Source: Caldisericota bacterium (GTDB taxonomy: Bacteria > Caldisericota > Caldisericia > Cryosericales > Cryosericaceae). From it: 7,579 nucleotides of DNA. The notes below the pieces were generated by a model. The model was not told the DNA's origin. It saw only the letters and a program-made list of their open reading frames with translations, and did not search any database. This document shows positions 1 to 5,660 of this stretch, in pieces. The first letter of the stretch is position 1. Each line of letters opens with the position of its first letter. The position numbers and the translations under genes are program-made. Location: contig JAPLGI010000014.1 of assembly GCA_026390245.1 (NCBI GenBank), forward strand, positions 1 to 7,579. The letters run 5' to 3'.

Positions 1-31
1 TCACCTGAGCAAGAGCGACGGTATAGGTCAT
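1..31 (-). CDS. Partial gene start, possibly carbon-nitrogen hydrolase family
   Basis: Only the first ten codons are in the window, reading MTYTVALAQV; the gene continues past the left edge. The start is well supported. AAGGAGG lies on the minus strand at 42-36, four bases before the ATG, and the ATG overlaps the stop of the queT-like gene as ATGA, so translation is probably coupled. A hydrophobic first strand ending in ALAQ is common at the N-terminus of nitrilase-superfamily amidohydrolases and of the glutaminase part of NAD synthetases. That is only a hint from ten residues, and the product should be treated as unknown until the next sequence is read. Confidence 0.55.
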   Translation of the reverse strand, partial: MTYTVALAQV

Positions 32-594
32 GGGACCTCCTTGATCGGATGGATGTTGTGACGAACGAGGACGAGCACCGGAAGGCCGAGAAGAATGACC
101 ACGGCCGCTTCACCGGCGATGATCGACAGTGCTATCGGCAGGTACACTCCCCAGGAGAAGTGCGTCAGGATGAAGCGCAGACTCGCCGAGAGGTTGTGTG
201 AAAGGGACAGGCTCGCAGCTCCGGGAAGGGTGAGTGTCGCGACATATACAGGCACGACGAGGCCGTTGAGAAGGATCGGTGGCAGCGCTGCAAGCCAGAG
301 CCTGCCAGTACTGCGGAGGCGCCTTGTCAGAAGTGCGGCCAACGCGGTCACGCTAGTGCCGATAACAACGTCGATGAGGCCAAACGGCGAGAATAGGTTG
401 GCCACGAGACAGCCGACGACCACACCGAGAACTGCTTCGTCGAGCAGAAATGGCAGAAGGACAAGGGCCTCACCCAGCCTGAACTGCACGGCCCCGAAGC
501 TGATTGCGCTGAAGGGCGGAACCATTGTGAAGACCATGTACAGGGCGGCAATGAGGGCTGCCCGCGTAATCTGGACAGTGCTGTGATGGTTCAT
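28..594 (-). CDS. queT: QueT-family queuosine-precursor transporter (ECF S component)
   Basis: This 188-residue integral membrane protein has about five to six hydrophobic helices. It resembles the QueT family, the substrate-binding S component of energy-coupling-factor transporters thought to import queuosine precursors such as preQ1 or queuine for tRNA position 34. Family-like features are the VQFRLGEAL segment at residues 36-44 with PFL just after, the GCLVANL segment at 61-67, and FGLIDVVIGT at 71-80 followed by a small-residue helix ending in RRLR. The ATPase and T components are not nearby, as expected for S components that share a common module. The start ATG overlaps the stop of the upstream membrane gene by four bases and has only a weak Shine-Dalgarno, which suggests coupled translation. 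No preQ1 riboswitch is recognisable in the operon leader. The family is fairly sure; the exact substrate is inferred. Confidence 0.82.
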   Translation of the reverse strand: MNHHSTVQITRAALIAALYMVFTMVPPFSAISFGAVQFRLGEALVLLPFLLDEAVLGVVVGCLVANLFSPFGLIDVVIGTSVTALAALLTRRLRSTGRLWLAALPPILLNGLVVPVYVATLTLPGAASLSLSHNLSASLRFILTHFSWGVYLPIALSIIAGEAAVVILLGLPVLVLVRHNIHPIKEVP

Positions 595-920
595 CCAGAA
601 GGTCTGTCCTCACTGGAAACAGCCGTCGCTTTGGTGGTGGCATCCTCGCTGTCCGTGATGTCTTTCATCCGCTTGCTCTGCTCAAGCATGGCCGCTCTGA
701 ATCTCTTGCGCAGCGCTATGTCTCCGATGAAAGCGATCACCGTGGCCAGGAGCAGGCCTATGAAGAAAGAGACATAGGCCAATGTCTCCGCCGTAGTGGT
801 AACCGTCGGAAAAAAAAGAATACCTAGTTCGACCGGTGTCTTTCGCAGCGGACCGATGACAAGTGCGAAGATGACAAACACGACAAGAAGAACAGTCAGG
901 CTGGTCAGTACTCGCTTCAC
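591..920 (-). CDS. Small LapA-like (DUF1049-type) two-helix membrane protein
   Basis: This 109-residue protein begins with GTG. A GGGGGTGA ribosome binding site at 931-924 supports that start. It has two clear membrane segments, about residues 4-25 and 46-68, joined by a roughly 20-residue loop. A basic stretch follows (LRKRFRA, 70-76), then a polar, charged tail to residue 109. The order helix, short loop, Gly-containing helix, Arg/Lys-rich amphipathic tail matches the LapA/DUF1049 family, whose E. coli member works with LapB in controlling lipopolysaccharide synthesis. Here it sits with a transporter instead, so a role in LPS should not be assumed. It is the first gene of a minus-strand operon and overlaps the queT-like gene by four bases. 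The family call is moderate because small two-helix proteins look alike. Confidence 0.6.
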   Translation of the reverse strand: MKRVLTSLTVLLVVFVIFALVIGPLRKTPVELGILFFPTVTTTAETLAYVSFFIGLLLATVIAFIGDIALRKRFRAAMLEQSKRMKDITDSEDATTKATAVSSEDRPSG

Positions 921-946
921 AGTTCACCCCCAAACCCTATTTTAGT

Positions 947-974
947 ATAGTACAGGCATTCTTGACAACAGCAA
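947..974 (-). promoter_or_regulatory. Possible promoter for the LapA-like/queT operon
   Basis: On the minus strand, TTGCTG (974-969) and TACTAT (952-947) are 16 bases apart and lie upstream of the GTG start at 920. Both boxes are only partial matches to the main sigma-factor consensus. An alternative -10 is TATACT at 949-944, with a 19-base spacer. The site overlaps the -35 box of the divergent repressor gene, so the two promoters could compete. Confidence 0.3.
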
Positions 975-989
975 CTATCTGCATAATAT
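962..989 (+). promoter_or_regulatory. Probable promoter of the csoR-like/thioredoxin operon
   Basis: A perfect TTGACA -35 box lies at 962-967. With a 16-base spacer, the -10 region is TAATAT at 984-989, a partial match; an overlapping CATAAT at 982-987 is a better match, but its spacer is only 14 bases. Either choice puts the transcript start close to 994-997, giving a leader of only about ten bases. The -10 region runs into the left arm of the palindromic operator, as expected for steric repression. Confidence 0.5.
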
Positions 990-1005
990 ACCCCAAGGGG
1001 TATAT
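986..1005 (+). promoter_or_regulatory. CsoR-type palindromic operator over the RBS and start
   Basis: The sequence ATATACCCCAAGGGGTATAT is a perfect inverted repeat with 9-base arms (986-994 and 997-1005) and an AA centre. Sites with TACCCC and GGGGTA half-sites are typical of CsoR-family repressors, and the next gene encodes such a repressor. The right arm supplies the AAGGGG ribosome binding site (995-1000) and the first of two ATG codons partly overlaps it. Protein binding here would block the -10 region and the transcript start, so autorepression is the natural reading. Confidence 0.8.
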
Positions 1006-1006
1006 G

Positions 1007-1261
1007 ATGGACAAGACAAAGGTTCTGCATAGCCTTCGACGCGTCGAAGGGCAGTTGCGGGGGATTCAGAAGATGGTCGACGAAGGTCGTCCGTGTGATG
1101 AAGTCCTTGCGCAGCTTGTTGCAGCCCACGCGGCTATCGGCCGTATCGGCACCGACGTACTTCTCAATGAGGTTGGTTGCCGTGTACAGCAGGACGTCGC
1201 CCCCGAGAAGGAACTTGAACGTCTGGAGAAGCTGCTTCTTAGATACAGCGGCCTCAAGTAG
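1007..1261 (+). CDS. CsoR/CstR-family transcriptional repressor, His ligand absent
   Basis: This 84-residue all-helical DUF156 repressor has the family signature [14 protein letters not shown] at residues 11-24. Members bind DNA as tetramers and release it on sensing Cu(I), Ni/Co, formaldehyde or persulfide. The family thiols are Cys30 (GRPCDEV) and Cys58 (VGCRV). Copper sensors have a His four residues before the second Cys. Here that position is Asn54, and the ungapped match to the His is Glu55, so the Cys-His-Cys copper site is incomplete. The Cys-Cys spacing is 28, one shorter than in Bacillus CsoR as I recall it. Two cysteines without the His recall the persulfide sensor CstR, and the thioredoxin downstream fits a thiol role, but the effector is inferred. 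I chose ATG 1007, six bases after AAGGGG; ATG 1004 would add one Met. An upstream TTG at 962 is inside the promoter and was rejected. Confidence 0.88.
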   Translation: MDKTKVLHSLRRVEGQLRGIQKMVDEGRPCDEVLAQLVAAHAAIGRIGTDVLLNEVGCRVQQDVAPEKELERLEKLLLRYSGLK

Positions 1262-1311
1262 CATTGCGAAGCATGCACGGCATTGAACAAAAATCCTGCA
1301 AGGAGGAACAC

Positions 1312-1647
1312 ATGGAAGACAACGAGATTGTTGCGACAACTGCGAATTTTCAGAGCGAGGTCCTTTCTTCTTCGCTGCCTGTCCTGGTCGACTTCTGGGC
1401 TGTATGGTGTGCCCCCTGTCGCATGATTGCGCCGGTTGTTGGCGAGATCGCCAATGAGTACGCAGGCAAGTTGAAGGTCGCTCGTCTGAATGTGGACGAG
1501 AATCAGGAGATTGCTGGTCGCTATGGCATCATGAGCATACCGACGCTGGCATTGTTCAAGGATGGCGTTGTTGTCGACCAGGTGATCGGCGCCGTTCCAA
1601 AGCGCACCATTACGGCCAAAGTCGACGCGCTGCTCAAGAAGGGCTAG
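1312..1647 (+). CDS. trxA: Thioredoxin with WCAPC active site
   Basis: This 111-residue single-domain thioredoxin has the usual length and should reduce protein disulfides in the cytoplasm. The redox motif is W32-C33-A34-P35-C36, with Ala in place of the usual Gly. The buried acid Asp27 (VDFWA) and the cis-proline Pro77 (SIPT) are present, as is the late Gly of VIGAVPK. There is no signal peptide. The start at 1312 is set by AGGAGG at 1301-1306; an in-frame ATG at 1264 would add residues with no thioredoxin homology. It begins 50 bases after the repressor stop with no visible terminator between, so the two are probably one operon under the palindromic operator. That context suggests the thioredoxin acts in the sensed stress. 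Reduction by a thioredoxin reductase is assumed; none is in the window. Confidence 0.93.
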   Translation: MEDNEIVATTANFQSEVLSSSLPVLVDFWAVWCAPCRMIAPVVGEIANEYAGKLKVARLNVDENQEIAGRYGIMSIPTLALFKDGVVVDQVIGAVPKRTITAKVDALLKKG

Positions 1648-1668
1648 GATTTCTTCACAGTTCGGCAG

Positions 1669-1701
1669 AGCGGGTGGCTGCCTTCGTGGCGGCCGCCCGC
1701 T
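1669..1701 (+). terminator. G+C-rich hairpin, probable terminator after thioredoxin
   Basis: The arms 1669-1682 and 1688-1701 form a 14-base-pair stem with two G-U pairs closing on the loop TTCGT, a UUCG-like stable loop. It starts 22 bases after the thioredoxin stop. The tail after it (TCTAGCTTGT) is only moderately T-rich, so termination may be partial or helped by other factors. It separates the thioredoxin operon from the hrcA operon. Confidence 0.65.
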
Positions 1702-1707
1702 TCTAGC

Positions 1708-1735
1708 TTGTCAGGCTGGCGCTATGCGATACAAT
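1708..1735 (+). promoter_or_regulatory. Probable promoter of the hrcA operon
   Basis: TTGTCA at 1708-1713 and TACAAT at 1730-1735, 16 bases apart, each match five of six consensus bases. Transcription would start near 1742, giving a leader of about ten bases that barely contains the GGGTGA ribosome binding site (1741-1746). No CIRCE inverted repeat (TTAGCACTC-N9-GAGTGCTAA) is present between the thioredoxin and hrcA, so classic autorepression by HrcA is not visible here. Confidence 0.5.
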
Positions 1736-1751
1736 GAATAGGGTGATATAG

Positions 1752-2780
1752 ATGTTCCTGACAGAACGGCAGAAGCGCATATTGCTGGCTATCGTCCGGA
1801 AGTACATGGATGACGGCGAGCCTGTCAGCTCGGGATTCGTAACCAGCCAGTTGGGCAACGACCTCTCGTCTGCGACGATCCGCAATGAAATGGCGGAGCT
1901 TGGCAGCATGGGGTATCTTCAGCAGCCCCACGTCTCTGCGGGACGCGTTCCGACAGTTCTGGCCTATCACATGTACATCTCGGCATTTCTCGTCGAGGCG
2001 ACTCGTCAGCGCATGTTCACCGGACCAATGGATCTTCCGCTGCAGTACGAGAGTCTTCCACGCCTGTTTGATGGCGTGGCGACTGCCGTATCTGACCGCA
2101 CAAAGAAGGTGAGCTTCGTTCTTAGTCCCCCGATCAACTCGGTAACCCTGCGTCACGTCAGTCTGGTGCCATTCAGCGAGACCGTACTCATGCTCATCTT
2201 CATAACTGATCGCGAGAACGTTGATGGATACAAGCTGCTTGCTCCATCGGACACGACAGAACAGGAACTCGCAGATATCAATGCCATATTCTCCAGGGAG
2301 CTTCGAGGGAAGAGCCTCGAAGAGGGTATTCGGATCCTTCGCTATGGCAACATGCTGCCACAAGGCCTGGCCAGGCGCTATGAGGGTGTTCTGGACGCCG
2401 TGGCTGAGCTGATGGAAGGCGAGCTGCGCAAGGGTGACAGTCAGATCTTTGTCCGGGGCATCGAACAGATGCTGACTGAGCTTCCTGACGACCAGGTTGG
2501 CGCATTTTCCGCGCTGAGCACCTTCCTGAGCCGCGAGGAGGTCGTGAAGCCCTACTTGAACTCGCTGAGCAATCGGGGAGAGATCAGCCTGTTCATCGGA
2601 GAGGAGAACCAGCGGGAAGAGCTGAGAAGCTTCAGCCTAGTCTCGGTCAACTACTCGCTCGATTCGAACCAGCGCGGCATTCTCGGTCTTGTCGGACCTA
2701 TCCGTATGAACTACATCCGCGCCATAACCGTTTTGGAGAGTTTCGCAGGATACCTCGGCAGGGTCTCGGGCAGCGGCTGA
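1752..2780 (+). CDS. hrcA: Heat-inducible transcription repressor HrcA
   Basis: At 342 residues this is the normal length for HrcA, the repressor of groEL and dnaK operons that binds CIRCE operators and needs GroEL to stay active. The N-terminal winged helix is clear: LTERQKRIL at 3-11, GEPVSS at 22-27, SATIRNEMAEL at 40-50, and GYLQQPHVSAGRVPT at 54-68. The next stretch, usually DKGYR, is replaced by VLAYHMY. The C-terminal dimer/GAF-like part ends with IGEEN, SLVSVNY and GPIRMNY (315-321), close to the family GPTRMDY. The ATG follows GGGTGA by five bases, and conserved HrcA proteins begin at the same point. It heads an operon with rsmE three bases downstream. The grpE, dnaK and dnaJ genes that often follow hrcA are missing, so its targets must lie elsewhere. 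Confidence 0.95.
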   Translation: MFLTERQKRILLAIVRKYMDDGEPVSSGFVTSQLGNDLSSATIRNEMAELGSMGYLQQPHVSAGRVPTVLAYHMYISAFLVEATRQRMFTGPMDLPLQYESLPRLFDGVATAVSDRTKKVSFVLSPPINSVTLRHVSLVPFSETVLMLIFITDRENVDGYKLLAPSDTTEQELADINAIFSRELRGKSLEEGIRILRYGNMLPQGLARRYEGVLDAVAELMEGELRKGDSQIFVRGIEQMLTELPDDQVGAFSALSTFLSREEVVKPYLNSLSNRGEISLFIGEENQREELRSFSLVSVNYSLDSNQRGILGLVGPIRMNYIRAITVLESFAGYLGRVSGSG

Positions 2781-2783
2781 TCC

Positions 2784-3509
2784 ATGCCGGCCTTCGAGGC
2801 GGGTCGGTCGCTCAGGCTGGGCGAACATGTCAAGCTTGGGGGCAGCCCTGCTGCACATCACATTGCAGATGTCCTCCGCACTCGCCACGGCGAACGGATC
2901 GTCCTGTTCCATGCGGGCGAGCTGTATGACGCAGTGGTTGAGGAGTCCTCCAGAGCCGGCCTGGCGGTCACGGTCGAAGGCATCCGCCAATCGCCCTTTG
3001 CCTCGCATCCTGTCACCCTGCTGCAGGCTATTATCCGGCCTGCGCTTCTCGATGATGCTGTCCATGCCTGCACTCCGCTGGGAGTGAATCGTTTTGTCCT
3101 GTACGCCGCAGAGCGCAGCCAGCCATGGAATGTCGCCGGACGGCTCGAGCGCCTCAGCCAGGTAGCCCTGTCGTCAGCCGAACAGGCCGAGACGGGCGAC
3201 GTTCCAACGGTCGAACTCGCTGCGGGGATTCAGGACGCTCTGTCATCTGCCGGTTCCATCGATACGTTGATCATGATGTCACCTCGTGCAGCCTCGACCA
3301 TGATGAGGCTGGCAAGTGACGGAGCACTCGCTCTGGATGGCTCCGTTGCAATCGCAGTCGGTCCTGAGGGTGGGTTCTCCGAACCAGAGGAAGCACTGTT
3401 CATCGACCGGGGCGCCATGTCGGTTCGACTCAGCACAGGCATTCTGAGGAGCGAGCTGGCCGGGTTCGCTGCCATGCTTCTGGTGCGGGAGCTGCAGGCG
3501 AGACCATGA
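2784..3509 (+). CDS. rsmE: RsmE-family 16S rRNA m3U methyltransferase, divergent
   Basis: This 241-residue protein fits RsmE, a SPOUT knot enzyme that uses S-adenosylmethionine to methylate U1498 of 16S rRNA in the 30S subunit. It has a PUA-like N-terminal part (about 1-70, with HHIADVLRTRHGE) and the knot at about 75-235. Key segments are ERSQPW (110-115), SAEQAE (131-136), VGPEGGFSEPE (192-202) and LSTGILRSELAG (216-227). Several usually conserved positions differ: EQS-x-R has become EQAET, the ELGV after helix one is PLGV, the LPK lysine is Arg, and RILRTETA is GILRSELA. The SAM loop GPEGG is intact, so activity is likely, but target specificity could differ. It starts three bases after hrcA and overlaps mtaB by four bases. 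In Firmicutes rsmE usually precedes mtaB, which supports the call. Confidence 0.87.
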   Translation: MPAFEAGRSLRLGEHVKLGGSPAAHHIADVLRTRHGERIVLFHAGELYDAVVEESSRAGLAVTVEGIRQSPFASHPVTLLQAIIRPALLDDAVHACTPLGVNRFVLYAAERSQPWNVAGRLERLSQVALSSAEQAETGDVPTVELAAGIQDALSSAGSIDTLIMMSPRAASTMMRLASDGALALDGSVAIAVGPEGGFSEPEEALFIDRGAMSVRLSTGILRSELAGFAAMLLVRELQARP

Positions 3510-4801
3510 AGGTATTCATCTATACCCTTGGCTGCAAGGTCAACGAGGTCGACTCAGAGCTTTACGCGCAGGAAATGAGATTGTTGGGAGCCGAGACGAC
3601 CACAAAGATGATGGAAGCCGATGCCGTTGTCGTGAACTCATGCAGCGTCACAAACCGAGCCCAGGCTCAGAGCCTGCAGTTTGTGCGTCGTTCCCTGCGG
3701 CAGCGGCCGGGTATGCCTGTCTATCTCACCGGATGTGGGGCAACGCTGCTGAAGCTGACGCACAAGGAAGCTCCTGCCGGCGTTGCGGTGGTTGCCATGA
3801 GTGATCGAGCACAAGTGGCAAAGCTTGTCGTTGGCTCAGGTGAGGCTGTCGAGACTGCTGGGCGCTGGGTCGACGGGCGCGTCCTGAGAGCTGGCTCCCG
3901 AAACCGGGTGGATGTGCGCATTCAGGAGGGCTGTGACAACATGTGCAGCTACTGCGTGGTCCCGTTTGTGCGAGGTTCTCGCCTCGAATCCAAGCCGATC
4001 GACATGGCAGTAGACGAAGTATTGAAGCTGGCCGTGGCAGGTGTCAAGGAAGTCGTGCTGACTGGGACGGAGATCGGCAAGTATGGGCAGACAGTGGACA
4101 TGCTGCCTGTCCTCCTGGACAGCATGCTGGGAGCACTTGAGACCGCAGGGCTTCCGACGCGCGTACGCGTCAGTTCGCTGAACCCGGACGCGATCACCCA
4201 AGCGCTGGTCAGCCAGTTCGCGAAGCATGCTGCGCTGTGTCCACAGCTTCACCTTCCCCTGCAGAGCGGCAGTGATGCGGTGCTGCAGCGAATGCGTCGC
4301 CCGTACACGTCGAGCGACCTGCTGAGCAGTGTGCAGAGCCTGCGGGCGGTCGATCCCTTGTTCACGTTCACAACCGACGTCATTGTTGGATTCCCGGGCG
4401 AGACTGAGGAGGACCTGCAGGCGAGTCTGGACATGGTCCGGTTGGCGGCGTTTGCCAAGGTCCACGTCTTCCCCTATTCACTCCGTCCGTTCACCCCTGC
4501 GGCGCGCTTGGAACAACAAGTTCGCGCCGGAGTGGCGAAGGAGCGGCTGCACCGCGTGCTTGAGACTGCAGAGCAGACGGGCATGGCGTTCGCCCGCCAG
4601 TTTGTTGATCGGGACGTCACGATCGTTTCAGAGAAGTCCGCTTCCGGTGAGGTCGAAGGGTACTCGGAGCACTATCTGTGGACCGAGGGAAGGACGAAGG
4701 GCGACGAGATGCTCGAACGCGACAGCTTTGTTGTCGTTCGTGTCGAGAGCTGTCGCTGGGGTGGCGACCGGGTCATCCTGACGGGAAGGGTGGCTGCATG
4801 A
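3506..4801 (+). CDS. mtaB: tRNA N6-threonylcarbamoyladenosine methylthiotransferase MtaB
   Basis: This 431-residue radical-SAM enzyme would convert t6A37 to ms2t6A37 in ANN-decoding tRNAs. The N-terminal methylthiotransferase domain holds the second Fe-S cluster cysteines C10 (TLGCKVNE), C46 (NSCSVTN) and C77 (TGC). The radical-SAM cluster is C143, C147 and C150 (EGCDNMCSYC), followed by VPFVRGS. Later landmarks are LHLPLQSGSDAVLQRM, TTDVIVGFPGETEEDL and VFPYSLRPFTPAA. The last 60 or so residues form a TRAM RNA-binding domain. LGCKVNE at the start and the position after rsmE favour MtaB over MiaB or RimO. The usual GTPAA is FTPAA and SSLEP is SSLNP, both unusual but outside the cluster ligands. 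It overlaps rsmE and the HIT gene by ATGA junctions, indicating coupled translation. Confidence 0.92.
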   Translation: MKVFIYTLGCKVNEVDSELYAQEMRLLGAETTTKMMEADAVVVNSCSVTNRAQAQSLQFVRRSLRQRPGMPVYLTGCGATLLKLTHKEAPAGVAVVAMSDRAQVAKLVVGSGEAVETAGRWVDGRVLRAGSRNRVDVRIQEGCDNMCSYCVVPFVRGSRLESKPIDMAVDEVLKLAVAGVKEVVLTGTEIGKYGQTVDMLPVLLDSMLGALETAGLPTRVRVSSLNPDAITQALVSQFAKHAALCPQLHLPLQSGSDAVLQRMRRPYTSSDLLSSVQSLRAVDPLFTFTTDVIVGFPGETEEDLQASLDMVRLAAFAKVHVFPYSLRPFTPAARLEQQVRAGVAKERLHRVLETAEQTGMAFARQFVDRDVTIVSEKSASGEVEGYSEHYLWTEGRTKGDEMLERDSFVVVRVESCRWGGDRVILTGRVAA

Positions 4802-5163
4802 TGGATGCGAACGAACGGGACTGCATCTTCTGCCGCATCAGCCGGAAGGAAGCGCCGGCCGAACATGTCTACGAGGATGAGACGGTCTTCGTCATCAAGG
4901 ACCGTTTTCCGAAAGCTCCGGTACACCTGCTCGTCATTCCCCGCAAGCACATTGCCCGCATCGACGTCCTCAGCAGCGGCGACGATGGGCTGATCGTTCA
5001 CCTCTTCGAGGTTATCCGAATCATTGCAGCGACGTATCGCCTCGAAGCCGGATACCGCATCATCATCAACTCGGGCGCGGAGGGTGGACAGACCGTGTCA
5101 CACCTCCACGTGCACATGATCGCGGGCAAGTGCCTTGGGTTCAGAGAGGACGCTGTCCGCTAG
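4798..5163 (+). CDS. HIT-family (HinT-like) nucleotide hydrolase/transferase
   Basis: This 121-residue protein belongs to the HIT superfamily, HinT branch. Such enzymes hydrolyse purine nucleoside phosphoramidates or AMP-lysine adducts in the cytosol. The triad motif is H102-L-H104-V-H106 followed by MIAG; GQTVSHLHVH is typical. Cys9 and Cys12 (CIFC) with His51 (IPRKHI) form the zinc site seen in many bacterial members, and APVHLLVIP is well conserved. The ATG at 4798 overlaps the mtaB stop; a second ATG at 4801 is also possible and would give 120 residues. A HIT gene after mtaB is a common arrangement in clostridia, where rpsU often follows; rpsU is not present here. Its stop shares CTAG with the stop of the opposite-strand gene. 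Confidence 0.93.
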   Translation: MMDANERDCIFCRISRKEAPAEHVYEDETVFVIKDRFPKAPVHLLVIPRKHIARIDVLSSGDDGLIVHLFEVIRIIAATYRLEAGYRIIINSGAEGGQTVSHLHVHMIAGKCLGFREDAVR

Positions 5164-5660
5164 AACGGCGCGAAGTTGTTCTCTGCCCAGATGCGTTCCT
5201 TCAGGAGGTCGTAGGCCTTCTCAAGGAGGTGAAGGTGGAGCTTCTCCCATTCTTCGAGCTGCCGGTAAAGCGAAGCCTCGTCGGGCTGGGTGGCTTTGTG
5301 GGCCGCTGCGTGATAGAATTCCCATGAATTGCGCTCAAGCAACATCCCCGTATGAATCGCGGAAGCTTCATGCTGCGAAAGGTCCTTCGAGCTGCGCACG
5401 GCGTCAGCCAGGACCTCGTCGTGCGTCGTCTCCTTCAGCGCGGAGAGTCCGGAGATGTCCAGCTGAGTACCTGCTTCCAGACGGCTCAGTTCGTCCTTGA
5501 TGAACTGCTGGTGTTTCTCCTCCTGTTCCGCCAGATAGACGAAAACGTCACGCACTTCCCCTTGCGGAAGTGTGCCGATTACGTCCCGGTAGAACAGCCA
5601 TCCTTCGATTTCGAGCTGCAGGGCATCCTTGAGAAGTGCAGTGACTCCTGTGTCGCTCAT
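5160..5660 (-). CDS. Ferritin-like / rubrerythrin-type diiron protein
   Basis: This 166-residue protein reads as a four-helix bundle with a complete set of diiron ligands arranged as in erythrin-type rubrerythrin domains. Helix 1 has Glu17 with Tyr24 seven residues on; helix 2 has Glu47-x-x-His50 (EQEEKH); helix 3 has Glu109 with Tyr116 seven residues on; helix 4 has Glu139-x-x-His142 (EWEKLH). There is no C-terminal rubredoxin domain and no CxxC, so it is not a full rubrerythrin and electrons would need another donor. Likely roles are peroxide or oxygen reduction, or iron handling; the sequence does not decide. The start follows AGGAGGTG (5672-5665) by four bases and overlaps the helicase stop by four bases, so it is expressed with the helicase. 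It converges on the HIT gene with overlapping stops. Confidence 0.85.
   Translation of the reverse strand: MSDTGVTALLKDALQLEIEGWLFYRDVIGTLPQGEVRDVFVYLAEQEEKHQQFIKDELSRLEAGTQLDISGLSALKETTHDEVLADAVRSSKDLSQHEASAIHTGMLLERNSWEFYHAAAHKATQPDEASLYRQLEEWEKLHLHLLEKAYDLLKERIWAENNFAPF

Noticed and set aside
921..985. PreQ1 riboswitch before the queT operon
   Set aside because: The leader on the minus strand has no preQ1-I-like hairpin followed by an A-rich tail, and queT itself is the second gene with no leader of its own.
962..1006. N-terminal extension of the CsoR-like gene from a TTG codon
   Set aside because: The TTG is the -35 box TTGACA, and the extension translates the promoter and operator. It adds residues with no resemblance to the family, and ATG 1007 has a good ribosome binding site.
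1264..1311. Longer thioredoxin starting at the upstream in-frame ATG
   Set aside because: The added 16 residues do not match thioredoxin, and the AGGAGG sits correctly before ATG 1312.
1648..1751. CIRCE operator before hrcA
   Set aside because: No TTAGCACTC or GAGTGCTAA half-site is present; the only strong inverted repeat is the G+C-rich terminator hairpin.
1722..2363. Minus-strand open frame of 213 codons opposite hrcA
   Set aside because: It lies antisense to conserved HrcA sequence and has no domain that I recognise.
3836..4465. Minus-strand open frame of 209 codons opposite mtaB
   Set aside because: It is antisense to the radical-SAM domain of mtaB and rich in residues expected from a shadow frame in G+C-rich DNA.
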